Shown here: positions 1-6,306 of the stretch, piece by piece
How the letters are laid out: each line of letters begins with the position of its first letter
Position numbering within the stretch: position 1 is the stretch's first letter
Origin: a virus
DNA: 26,293 bases
Virus record (IMG/VR): IMGVR_UViG_3300045284_000364
Span: 1 to 26,293 of that record
Direction: 5' to 3' (one strand)
The notes under the pieces: model-generated
Database searches by the model: none
Seen by the model: only the letters and a program-made list of their open reading frames with translations
What the model was told of the DNA's origin: nothing
Translations under genes and position numbers: made by a program

Positions 1-195
1 AGTTACAGGCTCAGGTCTGCCGGTCGCCACAGGCCGGACACGAAGATAAGCTATGAGGACGTGGCAGTCTTGAGGGAGCTCCGCGCAGGAGGGGCCACTT
101 TCAGGGAGCTAGCGTCGCTGTTTAATTGTCACCCCAGCACGGTACAAAAGGCCATTTTCGGCCATGGCATAGCTCATTCCAGAGGTGTCAAATGA
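1..195 (+). CDS. Helix-turn-helix protein, C-terminal part (5' end outside window)
   Basis: The frame is open from base 1 and ends at TGA 193-195; 64 residues are visible and the start lies upstream. Visible residues 19-57 form a resolvase/Hin-like helix-turn-helix: a first helix (EDVAVLRELRAG), a turn, then FRELASLFNCHPSTVQKAI as the recognition helix. Phage HNH endonucleases and small regulators often end in such a domain, so the missing N-terminus could be a nuclease or another DNA-binding module; the window cannot tell. The stop overlaps the next start (ATGA), so the two genes are probably translated together. Confidence 0.75.
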   Translation, partial: SYRLRSAGRHRPDTKISYEDVAVLRELRAGGATFRELASLFNCHPSTVQKAIFGHGIAHSRGVK

Positions 196-461
196 AGATA
201 TTCGACGCATGCGTCCGCGGGAACGGGGACTTCGTAGTCGTGTACGAGACGGGCGAGGCAGCTCCCTTGTTCGTCCTCATGACCCAGGGCGAGGGGCCCA
301 GGGAGTTCCCCGGGTCGGCACTGTACAAGCGACCCTGCACCGGGTGCTGGCAAATCCACGACAAGCATCACTGCCCTACCTGCGGGATGCCCGCGTTCCC
401 ATACATCCATCACTACCCGCCCTTTCCCTGCGAAGAGGAGGACCAAGATGGCCAAGGCTAG
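192..461 (+). CDS. Small zinc-ribbon-like protein
   Basis: 89 residues, ATG overlapping the upstream stop in an ATGA junction. Near residues 50-65 there is a CxxC...H....HxCxxC cluster (CTGCWQIHDKHHCPTCGMP) that looks like a zinc-binding knuckle. The C-terminus is acidic and proline-rich. I do not recognise the family; a zinc-stabilised nucleic-acid or protein-binding role is plausible but inferred. An in-frame ATG at 126 exists, but it would overlap the upstream gene by about 70 nt and lacks the coupled junction, so 192 is preferred. It overlaps the DUF2786 gene by 14 nt. Confidence 0.7.
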   Translation: MKIFDACVRGNGDFVVVYETGEAAPLFVLMTQGEGPREFPGSALYKRPCTGCWQIHDKHHCPTCGMPAFPYIHHYPPFPCEEEDQDGQG

Positions 462-1221
462 CGACGGGACGGCGGCGTCCATCATCGAGCGGGCGAAGCA
501 GATACGCGCCCTCGCCGAGAGCGAGAGGTCGTTAGGCCACGAGGAGGCGGCCAAGAACTTCGCGGCGATCCTGCAGAACCTCCTGTTGAAGCACGAGCTG
601 GACATGGTCGACGTGGACGCCCACGTCGAGAACCCGATCGAGACGCGCATCCTGGATTGGTCGGAGCACGGGCTACCCAGGTCTAAGACCCGCTGCACCT
701 GGACGGAGAGGCTCGCCTACCTGGTGACGCGCTCCTACGGCTGCGGGTTCATGGTGACGACCGGCACCAACCGCCTGGTCATCGTGGGCAAGAGACTCAA
801 CCGCGAGCTGTGCGAGTACACGCTCGTGGTCCTGTGCAGGTCGGCCAGGGAGGTGGCGGAGAGCGAGTACTCCGTGGCCTTTAGGGCAGCCTACGCCGCC
901 GGCGAGGTCCATCGCGTCCGCGGCTTCAAGAAGGCCTTCCTGTTCGGCTTCGTCACGCGGGTCGGCGAGAGACTCGCGGCGGAGGTGACCAGGTTCAAGG
1001 ACGCCGAATCCCGCGGCGAGATGGCCCTCGTGCGGGTGGACACCGACGCAGACGAGGCGATGAAGTTCGCCTGGAGCATAGGCCGAGCGGCGAGGACACC
1101 CCACGTGGAGATAACCTGCGCCGAGGGACTGGAGCGCGGCAGGGCCAGGGCCGAGGAGGTCGACCTGGGGACCAGGGGAGTGACAGGAACTGTCAGACCG
1201 AAACTGTCAAATGGCCTATAA
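448..1221 (+). CDS. DUF2786-domain phage protein
   Basis: 257 residues. Residues about 8-50 match the DUF2786 pattern: an I..RA.QIRALAES segment, then EEAAKNFAAILQNLLLKHEL. The remainder, with WTERLAYLVTRSYGCGF near residue 90 and a basic FKKAFLFGFVTRVGERL helix near 165, resembles the region that follows DUF2786 in many phage proteins (DUF7168). The domain is common in phages and mobile elements, and its biochemical role is unknown. The start is an ATG with GAGGAGG just upstream, overlapping the previous gene by 14 nt. The last 13 codons overlap an inverted repeat and a TATAAT hexamer, so the 3' end doubles as a probable control region. Confidence 0.8.
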   Translation: MAKASDGTAASIIERAKQIRALAESERSLGHEEAAKNFAAILQNLLLKHELDMVDVDAHVENPIETRILDWSEHGLPRSKTRCTWTERLAYLVTRSYGCGFMVTTGTNRLVIVGKRLNRELCEYTLVVLCRSAREVAESEYSVAFRAAYAAGEVHRVRGFKKAFLFGFVTRVGERLAAEVTRFKDAESRGEMALVRVDTDADEAMKFAWSIGRAARTPHVEITCAEGLERGRARAEEVDLGTRGVTGTVRPKLSNGL

Positions 1222-1222
1222 T
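1181..1222 (+). promoter_or_regulatory. CTGTCA inverted/direct repeat with TATAAT (operator-promoter candidate)
   Basis: TGACAG-GAA-CTGTCA at 1181-1195 is a perfect 6-3-6 inverted repeat. A third CTGTCA follows at 1204-1209, then a perfect -10 hexamer TATAAT at 1217-1222 that spans the stop codon of the DUF2786 gene. No good -35 lies 17 bp upstream. I infer a repressor- or activator-controlled promoter for the small genes downstream. Confidence 0.4.
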
Positions 1223-1290
1223 TGTCTGCCAGCCTGCAAGTCTCGTTTCCCTAAGTCGTTAGTTTCTCGCCTTCCAGATTTTCCCCGCTT

Positions 1291-1306
1291 GGGCACGATA
1301 GTTGCA
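1291..1306 (+). promoter_or_regulatory. Sigma-54-type (-24/-12) promoter candidate
   Basis: GGGCACGATAGTTGCA matches the RpoN consensus TGGCACG-N4-TTGCW at all fixed positions but the first, including the GG and GC pairs and their spacing. It sits in a 122-bp non-coding gap (1222-1343), about 40 bp before an ATG with a good ribosome site. No enhancer-binding-protein site was recognised. The rest of the gap holds nothing else I can name. Confidence 0.45.
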
Positions 1307-1343
1307 GTATATCTATCGTAGCCCAACAACCGAGGAGACAGAC

Positions 1344-1550
1344 ATGCGGACGAGAGACGAGATAAATAAGACGATCAGCGCGACGCAGAACGAGATAATG
1401 AAGTTCTTCCCCGGGCACTACAAGCTGCTGGCCCTATACGCCCAGCTGAAGGCCGCGCGGGTAGAGCTGAAGTGCCACGAGCAGATCAACGGCGAGGCCA
1501 GGTGGTCGGGAGTGGTTCCCGCCGGGCGCGCCTGCCACGGACCCAAGTGA
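1344..1550 (+). CDS. Small hypothetical protein
   Basis: 68 residues. The ATG at 1344 is chosen because GAGGAGA (1332-1338) precedes it at the right distance; the upstream in-frame TTG at 1302 lies inside the sigma-54-like element. Residues 1-50 are predicted helical and charged (RTRDEINKTISATQNEIMKF), with two cysteines in the second half. It is the first gene after the control region and is followed directly by another small helical gene, so the two probably share a transcript. Family not recognised. Confidence 0.6.
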   Translation: MRTRDEINKTISATQNEIMKFFPGHYKLLALYAQLKAARVELKCHEQINGEARWSGVVPAGRACHGPK

Positions 1551-1561
1551 GGAGGAGAGAC

Positions 1562-1711
1562 ATGCGAGATACCTGGGAGAAGATGGACGAGCTGGCCGAC
1601 GAGGCCGCGATGCTGAGCCTGTGTGGCGAAGTTGATACAGCGGAGTACCGCAGGATACTGAACGAGTGGAACCAGCTGGCCCGCTCGCTGTGCGAGGTGA
1701 CCCATGCTTAA
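1562..1711 (+). CDS. Small helical hypothetical protein
   Basis: 49 residues, strongly helical and acidic (WEKMDELADEAAML...YRRILNEWNQLARSL). A strong GAGGAGAGA ribosome site lies 11 nt after the previous stop. It overlaps the next gene by 8 nt. No family recognised; the coding call rests on the ribosome site, tight spacing and composition. Confidence 0.55.
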   Translation: MRDTWEKMDELADEAAMLSLCGEVDTAEYRRILNEWNQLARSLCEVTHA

Positions 1712-2201
1712 CGACGAACAATTAGACAAGATGGCCAAGATACTGGAGCTCAAGGACTCGGTCCTGGTCGTCCCGGCCCTCGGGATCGAGACCCACTTCG
1801 AGGGACGCAGGGGGAAATGGGAGAAGATGACTCAGTCACGTATCCGGTGGAAGTCGCTCGGCTACGCCACCCTGGCCAGGATGGCAGTCACCCTGTCGCT
1901 CCTGATCGGGTGCGCGGGTTGCGTCTCCGAGGAGCGCGCCCGCCCGGACGAGATAGCCCGCGCCGAAATTTATAACGCGTCGCTGGCCGCCAGGAACACG
2001 GACGCCGCCTGGCTCGAGGAGTACGCCCGCAGCTTGACCGAGAAGAAGTTGGGAATGACGGTCGAGTCGACCGCGCTTTCCAATGTCCAGTTCGTGTGTG
2101 GCACCTTGCAGTGGGACGTTTACTTGGAAAAAGTCACTATGCACCTGACGTACTTCCGGGAGACCGGGTACGTCGCGACATCCAGGAGGTACGACCGGTG
2201 A
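1704..2201 (+). CDS. Putative lipoprotein / membrane-anchored protein
   Basis: 165 residues from an ATG with GAGGTGA 4 nt upstream. An internal hydrophobic stretch at residues about 59-73 (ARMAVTLSLLIGCAGC) is a convincing lipoprotein signal ending in a lipobox, but it lies 58 residues from this start. An in-frame ATG at 1827 (residue 42; GGGAGA upstream) would give a normal-length lipoprotein of 124 residues with a basic n-region. So either 1827 is the true start, or a short leading gene is fused in frame to a lipoprotein, or this is a type II membrane protein. The mature part is helical then beta, with no known domain. Lipoproteins of this size in phages can act in lysis or superinfection exclusion; the role here is unknown. 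Confidence 0.55.
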   Translation: MLNDEQLDKMAKILELKDSVLVVPALGIETHFEGRRGKWEKMTQSRIRWKSLGYATLARMAVTLSLLIGCAGCVSEERARPDEIARAEIYNASLAARNTDAAWLEEYARSLTEKKLGMTVESTALSNVQFVCGTLQWDVYLEKVTMHLTYFRETGYVATSRRYDR

Positions 2202-2359
2202 TGACTCTCTGCTCCATATTCGCGGCTTGTTTCTGGATAGGGTATTTCGCCGGGCGGTTCTTCGGGAAGCGAGCGGCTGCCCGGGGAACGCCGGAGTACA
2301 GGCTCGGCGCCTTCCTGCAGGGGACGCGCCGGCGCAAGGGAAAATGGAAAGAAGCCTGA
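2201..2359 (+). CDS. Small single-span membrane protein
   Basis: 52 residues; the ATG overlaps the upstream stop (TGATG) and GGAGGT precedes it. Residues 1-20 (MTLCSIFAACFWIGYFAGRF) form one membrane helix, followed by a strongly basic tail (GKRAAARG, TRRRKGKWK) that should stay in the cytoplasm. Family not recognised. It is flanked by two predicted lipoproteins, so this small group may act at the host envelope; that is inference. Confidence 0.55.
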   Translation: MTLCSIFAACFWIGYFAGRFFGKRAAARGTPEYRLGAFLQGTRRRKGKWKEA

Positions 2360-2366
2360 TGTACCG

Positions 2367-2395
2367 TTCGCTTCCACCAGTAAAAGGAGTATAAT
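2367..2395 (+). promoter_or_regulatory. Promoter candidate upstream of a lipoprotein gene
   Basis: TTCGCT (2367-2372), a 17-bp spacer and a perfect TATAAT (2390-2395) fill the 43-bp gap after the preceding gene. AAGGAG (2384-2389) lies inside the spacer and would serve readthrough transcripts. Transcription from this -10 would begin at about 2402-2403, on or next to the ATG at 2403. Confidence 0.4.
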
Positions 2396-2402
2396 ATGCG
2401 AC

Positions 2403-2738
2403 ATGAAATTTCTCTCCGCGGTCTCAGCTTGCTCATTGCTCGCGTCTTGCTGCGAAATAAGAGTGCACCCGCAGGGCGTCGGAGCCGTGCTCGTGAACGA
2501 AGTCGCTCGCAGGCAGCTCTTTCGCTACGCCGAGCCAGGGTCCTCATGGCCGAGGATAGACGTGCCGATGCTCGAGGTAGGTTCCTTGAAGATATCGTCG
2601 GCTTTCCACGTCGAGGAAGAAAAGCTAGACGAGACAGTAGAAAAGCTGCGACAACTCCAGCCTGAAGGCTGGCACCTGGGTTTCAACAGCCGCTTGTCTC
2701 TCCAGGGTTTCTACCTGCAGGCCACAGTGAGGTTCTGA
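2403..2738 (+). CDS. Predicted lipoprotein
   Basis: 111 residues. The N-terminus MKFLSAVSACSLLASC is a classic lipoprotein signal: one Lys, a short hydrophobic core, and lipobox LASC with Cys16 as the probable lipidated residue. The mature part mixes beta segments with an amphipathic helix (EEEKLDETVEKLRQL) and ends in a beta-rich segment. It would be anchored in the outer or inner membrane of a Gram-negative host. Domain not recognised; o-spanin or superinfection-exclusion roles are possible but unproven. The overlapping frame from ATG 2396 is rejected because its product is an Arg/Ala-rich shadow. Confidence 0.65.
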   Translation: MKFLSAVSACSLLASCCEIRVHPQGVGAVLVNEVARRQLFRYAEPGSSWPRIDVPMLEVGSLKISSAFHVEEEKLDETVEKLRQLQPEGWHLGFNSRLSLQGFYLQATVRF

Positions 2739-2741
2739 GCC

Positions 2742-3158
2742 ATGACTTTGCCCGAGAAGTTAAGTGATTGCCTGGAGCTCGCGCTGCGCGACCTGGAGGC
2801 ATGCGAGCAGGACCCAGCGTACGAGGTTGACATGAAGTTCTGGCACAAGCCGCAGCCTTTCCGTCGTCTGCATGGCCGGCGCCGTCATGGCGAAGACAAT
2901 CGGCCTCGAGTACTATAACCGCACCGAGGGCACCCTGGCGACCATGTTCGGCAGGGCCGTCGCGGGCAAGCTGTGCGCGATCAACCGGGCCCGCGAGGGA
3001 AACCTGAGAGAGGCCCTGCAGGACTTCCACGGGGAAGGATATTCACATCCAGACTACCCGGCAGGTGGATTTATGTGCCGCCCTACTGTGGCTACCCTGA
3101 GAAGTTCAAGAAAGTCATGAGAGACATAGCCCGCGAGCTGCGGGAGAAAGGAATTTGA
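2742..3158 (+). pseudogene. Phage-conserved hypothetical gene with two compensating frameshifts
   Basis: Three pieces line up as one protein. From ATG 2742, MTLPEKLSDCLELALRDLEA...DMKFWHKPQP is read in one frame, which stops at 2918. Near 2850-2866 the homology continues in the +1 frame as SVVCMAGAVMAKTIGLEYYN and on to LREALQDFHGEGYSHPDYPAG. Near 3060-3072 it returns to the first frame as RWIYVPPYCGYPEKFKKVMR, stopping at 3158. The order (N-terminal helix, W-H, VCxAGAVMA, then a final helix ending in EKGI) is what I know of a phage hypothetical family of unknown function. Either the gene is genuinely broken or the assembly has a one-base insertion near 2855 and a one-base deletion near 3065. 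Programmed shifting in both places is unlikely. Confidence 0.6.
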
Positions 3159-3159
3159 G

Positions 3160-3720
3160 ATGCTGGTAGAGACGTACGAGGCCGGCGAGGGAGTCGGCCA
3201 AGCGGAGGTGGACGAGGAGTCTCGCAAGCTCATGGAGCAGCTGGGACTGGAAGGGCAGCTGGGGCTGGCTACCGGTTTCCCGGCCGCCGGCACCAACCCG
3301 TATTCGGAAATGACGCTGGAGCAGAAGGTGACGTTCCGCGCGTTGTTCCCTGAGACTACTGAGATAGCCAGGTATGCCCGCGGGCCCATCCCGCTGCGCG
3401 TGCTGCAGGTGGCGGCCCACGCTGCTGGGCTGTTCGAGAAGCTGGAAGTCTGGCACTCACGGCACGACGCGGACCCGCTGCTCGTGGGATTGGTCAAGGG
3501 TCCAGAGTCCTACTCTGACCCTCGACCGTACCTGCTCGCGCGCTGGGGTGACCTGCTCGATCCGTTCGGGGAGCTTGTGAAGAAGGCCCGCGCGGTCATC
3601 CGCGAGAGGCTCAAGGCCTACTGGGAAGAGCAGGCCAGCGAAGCCGCGGGACGGCTGCAATGCTTGGACGCGCTCGTCACCAAGCACTTCAACGGCGAGT
3701 TCGTGGGGATACACCGATGA
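3160..3720 (+). CDS. Phage-conserved hypothetical protein
   Basis: 186 residues; ATG with GAAAGGA upstream, two bases after the previous stop. The segments MLVETYEAGEG, LMEQLGLEGQ and IPLRVLQVAAHA...FEKLEVWH, followed by DPLLVGLV, are a pattern I associate with a phage hypothetical family of unknown function. The C-terminal half is helical and charged. No catalytic motif or signal peptide was seen. Its stop overlaps the next start (ATGA), making it part of the 2742-4449 run of small genes. Confidence 0.65.
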   Translation: MLVETYEAGEGVGQAEVDEESRKLMEQLGLEGQLGLATGFPAAGTNPYSEMTLEQKVTFRALFPETTEIARYARGPIPLRVLQVAAHAAGLFEKLEVWHSRHDADPLLVGLVKGPESYSDPRPYLLARWGDLLDPFGELVKKARAVIRERLKAYWEEQASEAAGRLQCLDALVTKHFNGEFVGIHR

Positions 3721-4142
3721 AGCTGACGCCAGAGGAAGAAGACCTCATCAGCAGGAAAATCTGCTACTTCGACAAGACGGAGTGGCGCCTGCGACTATAT
3801 CACGGGCCGCGCATAACGAAGGCCATACGGGACCGGTTCCAGGAGCTCGAGGAGCTGGCGGTGCAAACGCTCATGGCGGAGTTCCACGCGGACGAGGAAC
3901 GCGTGCGACGCGAGCTGGTGTACCGTCTGGGCCCGCCGGAGCCAATTTGCGGCGGCAAGATAACGCAGGAGATGGTCGACGACATGATACAGGCCCGAGA
4001 CTTCGGGGGCATGTCGCAAAAGAAAATAGCCGCGGCTTACGGCGTTAGCGAGTGGACAGTGCACAAGCGGCTGAAGGATGTCGGCGCCACGAGGACCAAC
4101 GCCCCGGGGGCAGGGAGGCCAAAGCGTGGGGGCTCTGTATGA
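3717..4142 (+). CDS. Helix-turn-helix DNA-binding protein
   Basis: 141 residues, ATGA overlap with the upstream gene. Residues about 81-122 are a resolvase-type helix-turn-helix: a QEMVDDMIQARDFGG helix, then MSQKKIAAAYGVSEWTVHKRL, ending in a basic GRPKRGG tail. The N-terminal 75 residues are helical and charged and could mediate oligomerisation. It lies just before the gap with repeated TGTGGAAACC sites, so it is a natural candidate to bind there, though nothing in the sequence proves it. Transcriptional regulation is the likeliest role. Confidence 0.7.
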   Translation: MKLTPEEEDLISRKICYFDKTEWRLRLYHGPRITKAIRDRFQELEELAVQTLMAEFHADEERVRRELVYRLGPPEPICGGKITQEMVDDMIQARDFGGMSQKKIAAAYGVSEWTVHKRLKDVGATRTNAPGAGRPKRGGSV

Positions 4143-4449
4143 CTGTAAGCTGCTCTATGACTGCATGAAAGAGGCGGTCCAGATAGAGCCAAATTCCGTT
4201 CCAGACTTCACGGACTTCGCGCTCTGCTTGGGCATGGCAGTGCTTGGTCGGGCGTCCACCGTCGAGGAAGACGCTGAAATTTCCTGGCTCCTGGGGGAGC
4301 AAAACAGGTGCCACGAGGCTGCTCTCAGGCTCTCTGGCCTGGATTTCTCGGACAAAGAAATAGTTATCTCGTCGCTCAGGCAGAGAGCTCTGGACGTCCG
4401 AGTGAAGATGGCTTCAGCGCTGTGGAGGCTCTGCGAGCCGAGAGGGTGA
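4126..4449 (+). CDS. Small helical hypothetical protein
   Basis: 107 residues from GTG 4126, chosen because AGGGAGG (4112-4118) lies 7 nt upstream; the ATG at 4078 would overlap the previous gene by 65 nt. Mostly alpha-helical (EEDAEISWLLGEQNRCHEAA; EIVISSLRQRALDVRVKMAS), with four cysteines. No domain recognised. It is the last gene before the long intergenic gap, and no terminator hairpin follows it. Confidence 0.55.
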   Translation: MGALYDCKLLYDCMKEAVQIEPNSVPDFTDFALCLGMAVLGRASTVEEDAEISWLLGEQNRCHEAALRLSGLDFSDKEIVISSLRQRALDVRVKMASALWRLCEPRG

Positions 4450-4462
4450 GTCTGTTCCCAGG

Positions 4463-4483
4463 TGTGGAAACCGTGTGGAAACC
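4463..4483 (+). repeat. Tandem TGTGGAAACC direct repeats
   Basis: Two exact copies of TGTGGAAACC, preceded by G and followed by G, start 11 bp apart (4463 and 4474). That spacing puts both on the same face of the helix, as expected for cooperative protein binding. Confidence 0.8.
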
Positions 4484-4685
4484 GATAAATGAATGTGTAA
4501 GTATTTGCTAGAGCAAGTGTTTAATTTTGAATTTGTGTTTTCTGGTTTCCAGATCTATACCTTATCCTAAACTACCTACAATTTAATGGTAGGGTTATTA
4601 AGGAGATATGTGGGGGGAGGGCCTCAATTAGAAACCTTTTCGACCTTATGACGCACCAAAACGTTAGCCAGCAAGCTCCAAACAT

Positions 4686-4705
4686 GGTTTCCACATGTGG
4701 AAACC
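4686..4705. repeat. 20-bp perfect palindrome GGTTTCCACATGTGGAAACC
   Basis: A perfect 20-bp inverted repeat built from two head-to-head copies of the same site found in tandem at 4463-4483. It is followed by a weaker GTAGAAACC half-site at 4708-4716. Typical of a dimeric DNA-binding protein site. Confidence 0.85.
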
Positions 4706-4828
4706 GAGTAGAAACCACTGCAAATGCCTGCCCGTTCTCCGCGTCCAGCCTATGGGCCTGACGAATCCGCCACGGAACGGGCTCGGGTGTCCCAGGAGCC
4801 AGCCTGGGAGTCCTCGTGCAGGTCGTGG

Positions 4829-4834
4829 TACAAT
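4829..4834 (+). promoter_or_regulatory. -10 hexamer TACAAT, possible leaderless start of the small terminase mRNA
   Basis: TACAAT ends 6 bases before ATG 4841, so transcription would start at or next to the A of the ATG. No Shine-Dalgarno sequence lies in the 30 bases before that ATG. No clear -35 is seen. Confidence 0.4.
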
Positions 4835-4840
4835 GGCGCC

Positions 4841-5305
4841 ATGGACGAAAACCAGCGGATACAGTTCTTCGCGGTGCTCGCAGTGTCGGGCAGGCCGCTC
4901 GAGGCCTGCTTCGCGGCGGGCGTCCCGTTCCGCGACGTCAAGAAACTGCAGAAGTCAGACCCGGAGTTCGCTTACCGCTACGAGGAGTCCATGCTGCGGT
5001 TCTGCGAGACGCTGCAGGCCGAGGCAGTCCGTCGCGGGCGAGACGGCGTCGACGAGCCCGTGTTCGGCTCCCTGGGCGGCAACATGGGCTCAGGGAGAAT
5101 CGGCGAGAAGAGAGTCTACTCCGACCAGCTCCTCATGATGGAGCTGAAGCGGCGAGACCCGTCGTACCGGGAGAGAATGACGGTCGACGCCAACCTGACC
5201 GGTGGAGTGCTGGTCGTGGGACCCGTGGCCAAGTCGACGGAGCAATGGAAAAAGGAGAACGAGAATGCTGTTCCTGAACCAAGACCTGAAGTCGACGCCG
5301 GCTGA
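4841..5305 (+). CDS. terS: Terminase small subunit
   Basis: 154 residues. The N-terminal 50 residues form a helical DNA-binding-type region (FFAVLAVSGRPLEACFAAG; FRDVKKLQKSDPEFA). The second half carries the phage small-terminase signature: an AEAVRRGRDGVDEPVF segment, then KRVYSDQLLMMELKRRDPSY followed by RERM. It recognises the packaging site and recruits the large subunit at the portal. ATG 4841 is preferred to the upstream ATG 4724 because homology begins here and the upstream part is low-complexity. There is no ribosome site, so a leaderless start is proposed. The large-subunit gene is 5.3 kb downstream, unusually far. Confidence 0.8.
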   Translation: MDENQRIQFFAVLAVSGRPLEACFAAGVPFRDVKKLQKSDPEFAYRYEESMLRFCETLQAEAVRRGRDGVDEPVFGSLGGNMGSGRIGEKRVYSDQLLMMELKRRDPSYRERMTVDANLTGGVLVVGPVAKSTEQWKKENENAVPEPRPEVDAG

Positions 5306-5969
5306 GCCGCCCTTCGTCATCAACGCTCCTGACCCCGCTGGGAGCTACCTGAAGACCTGGAAAACGGCCGGGCGAGATTGCCTCAACGTAACGCTGCGGC
5401 GCAACCAGCCCCTGGACGAGAACGGGAAGGTCAGGGCCGAATTGCGGGTGCACAGGGAAGGCACCCCTGCGCGGCTCTTCCAGATGGACCCCATGGGCTC
5501 GCGCAGGAGCTCGGCCATCGGACTGTACGTGCCGGAAGACTGGCAGAGAGACGGGCAGAAAGTAATCCTCTTCCAGTGGCACCACTACGGGGAAGGGGTT
5601 TCCGGGGGAAACCCGCCACTCGCGTTCTTCATCTGGAACGACAACCTGTATTGCAGGCTCTGGCACGGGGACAAGAGCGACGCGGCGAGCTTCGTTGACC
5701 TGTACAAGGCACATTGCCCGAAAGGCCAGTGGCTGCACTTCCGCGTGGGCATCAAGTGGGACGCTGTGAACGGGGAAGTGGAAGCTTTGCTCTATGGCAA
5801 GCCCATGTTCCCGAAGTACTCGGGCCCGATCGGGTACAAGGACTCGCCTTTCATTTACAGCTCCATCGGGATGTACTGGCCGGGAGCCAAGTCGAGCTCG
5901 GTGCAGTCTCACCAGGCCTCCTATGGCTGGTGGAAAATCGGGGAAACTCTGGCGGACCTCGAGCCATGA
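5265..5969 (+). CDS. Polysaccharide lyase-like protein (heparin lyase I fold)
   Basis: 234 residues; ATG 5265 with AAAGGAG upstream, overlapping the small terminase by 41 nt. The central part follows the jelly-roll polysaccharide lyase pattern: RSSAIGLYVPEDW near 81-93, the ILFQWHH segment at 101-107, PPLAFFIW near 117-124, QWLHFRVGIKWD near 155-166, and IYSSIGMYWPG near 197-207. In the heparin-lyase family the QWH region contributes to the substrate cleft. No signal peptide, so it would act as a virion depolymerase or after lysis against host capsule or exopolysaccharide; a purely carbohydrate-binding role is possible. Family call is moderately firm, substrate unknown. Confidence 0.65.
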   Translation: MLFLNQDLKSTPAEPPFVINAPDPAGSYLKTWKTAGRDCLNVTLRRNQPLDENGKVRAELRVHREGTPARLFQMDPMGSRRSSAIGLYVPEDWQRDGQKVILFQWHHYGEGVSGGNPPLAFFIWNDNLYCRLWHGDKSDAASFVDLYKAHCPKGQWLHFRVGIKWDAVNGEVEALLYGKPMFPKYSGPIGYKDSPFIYSSIGMYWPGAKSSSVQSHQASYGWWKIGETLADLEP

Positions 5970-6295
5970 ACGCGCGCGACGCTGCAGCGCGCCTGAGGGT
6001 CATGGGTGTGACCAGCGCCAGCTCGAAGAAAGTGCTGCTGGAGCTGGCCGACTGGCTGGAGAAGGGAGCGGAGGTCTCCTTGGCGGAGGCCTCTCTCGCC
6101 GAGCTGTTCAAGGCCACGGCTTCCCGCGGCGCCCTCGCCCTGACCGTGGTGGCCAACATGGTGAACGGGAAAGAGGTGGTGTCGGTGCAGGCTGCCGGGA
6201 TGACGAGCGGCTGCGTGGGCCTGGCCGACGTGGCGAAGCGCCACCTCTGCAGGAAAATGAGCACGCAGAAAAAAGCCACCTGGGACGAAAAATGA
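5966..6295 (+). CDS. Hypothetical protein
   Basis: 109 residues, ATGA overlap with the lyase gene. Helical N-terminal half (ARDAAARLRVMGV; KKVLLELADWLEKG; SLAEASLAELFKA), then a small beta/alpha region and a basic C-terminus (KRHLCRKMSTQKK). No recognised domain. Co-translation with the lyase suggests a linked late function. It is followed by a promoter-like gap. Confidence 0.55.
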   Translation: MNARDAAARLRVMGVTSASSKKVLLELADWLEKGAEVSLAEASLAELFKATASRGALALTVVANMVNGKEVVSVQAAGMTSGCVGLADVAKRHLCRKMSTQKKATWDEK

Positions 6296-6306
6296 CGGTT
6301 CGCGGG

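Larger units (their letters stand above)
4450..4840. other. AT-rich intergenic region with iteron-like sites
   Basis: 391 bases without a credible gene, conspicuously AT-rich from about 4485 to 4640 in an otherwise GC-rich window. It carries exact TGTGGAAACC sites at 4463-4472, 4474-4483, 4686-4695 (minus) and 4696-4705, weaker TAGAAACC sites at 4629-4636 and 4709-4716, and CTGGTTTCCAG at 4542-4552. CTACC/GGTAG arms at 4572-4592 frame an AT-rich loop. Small reading frames crossing it have no ribosome sites and run into the repeats. Position next to the small terminase gene favours a packaging site; iterons plus AT-richness favour an origin; a regulator array is the third option. Confidence 0.6.

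Noticed and set aside
2396-2665. Overlapping + strand frame starting at ATG 2396
   Set aside because: Its product is Arg/Ala-rich without features, while the frame from 2403 encodes a clean lipoprotein signal peptide.
4308-4511. Small + strand frame running into the repeat region
   Set aside because: No ribosome site, overlaps the end of the 4126 gene in another frame, and its 3' half is made of the TGTGGAAACC repeats.
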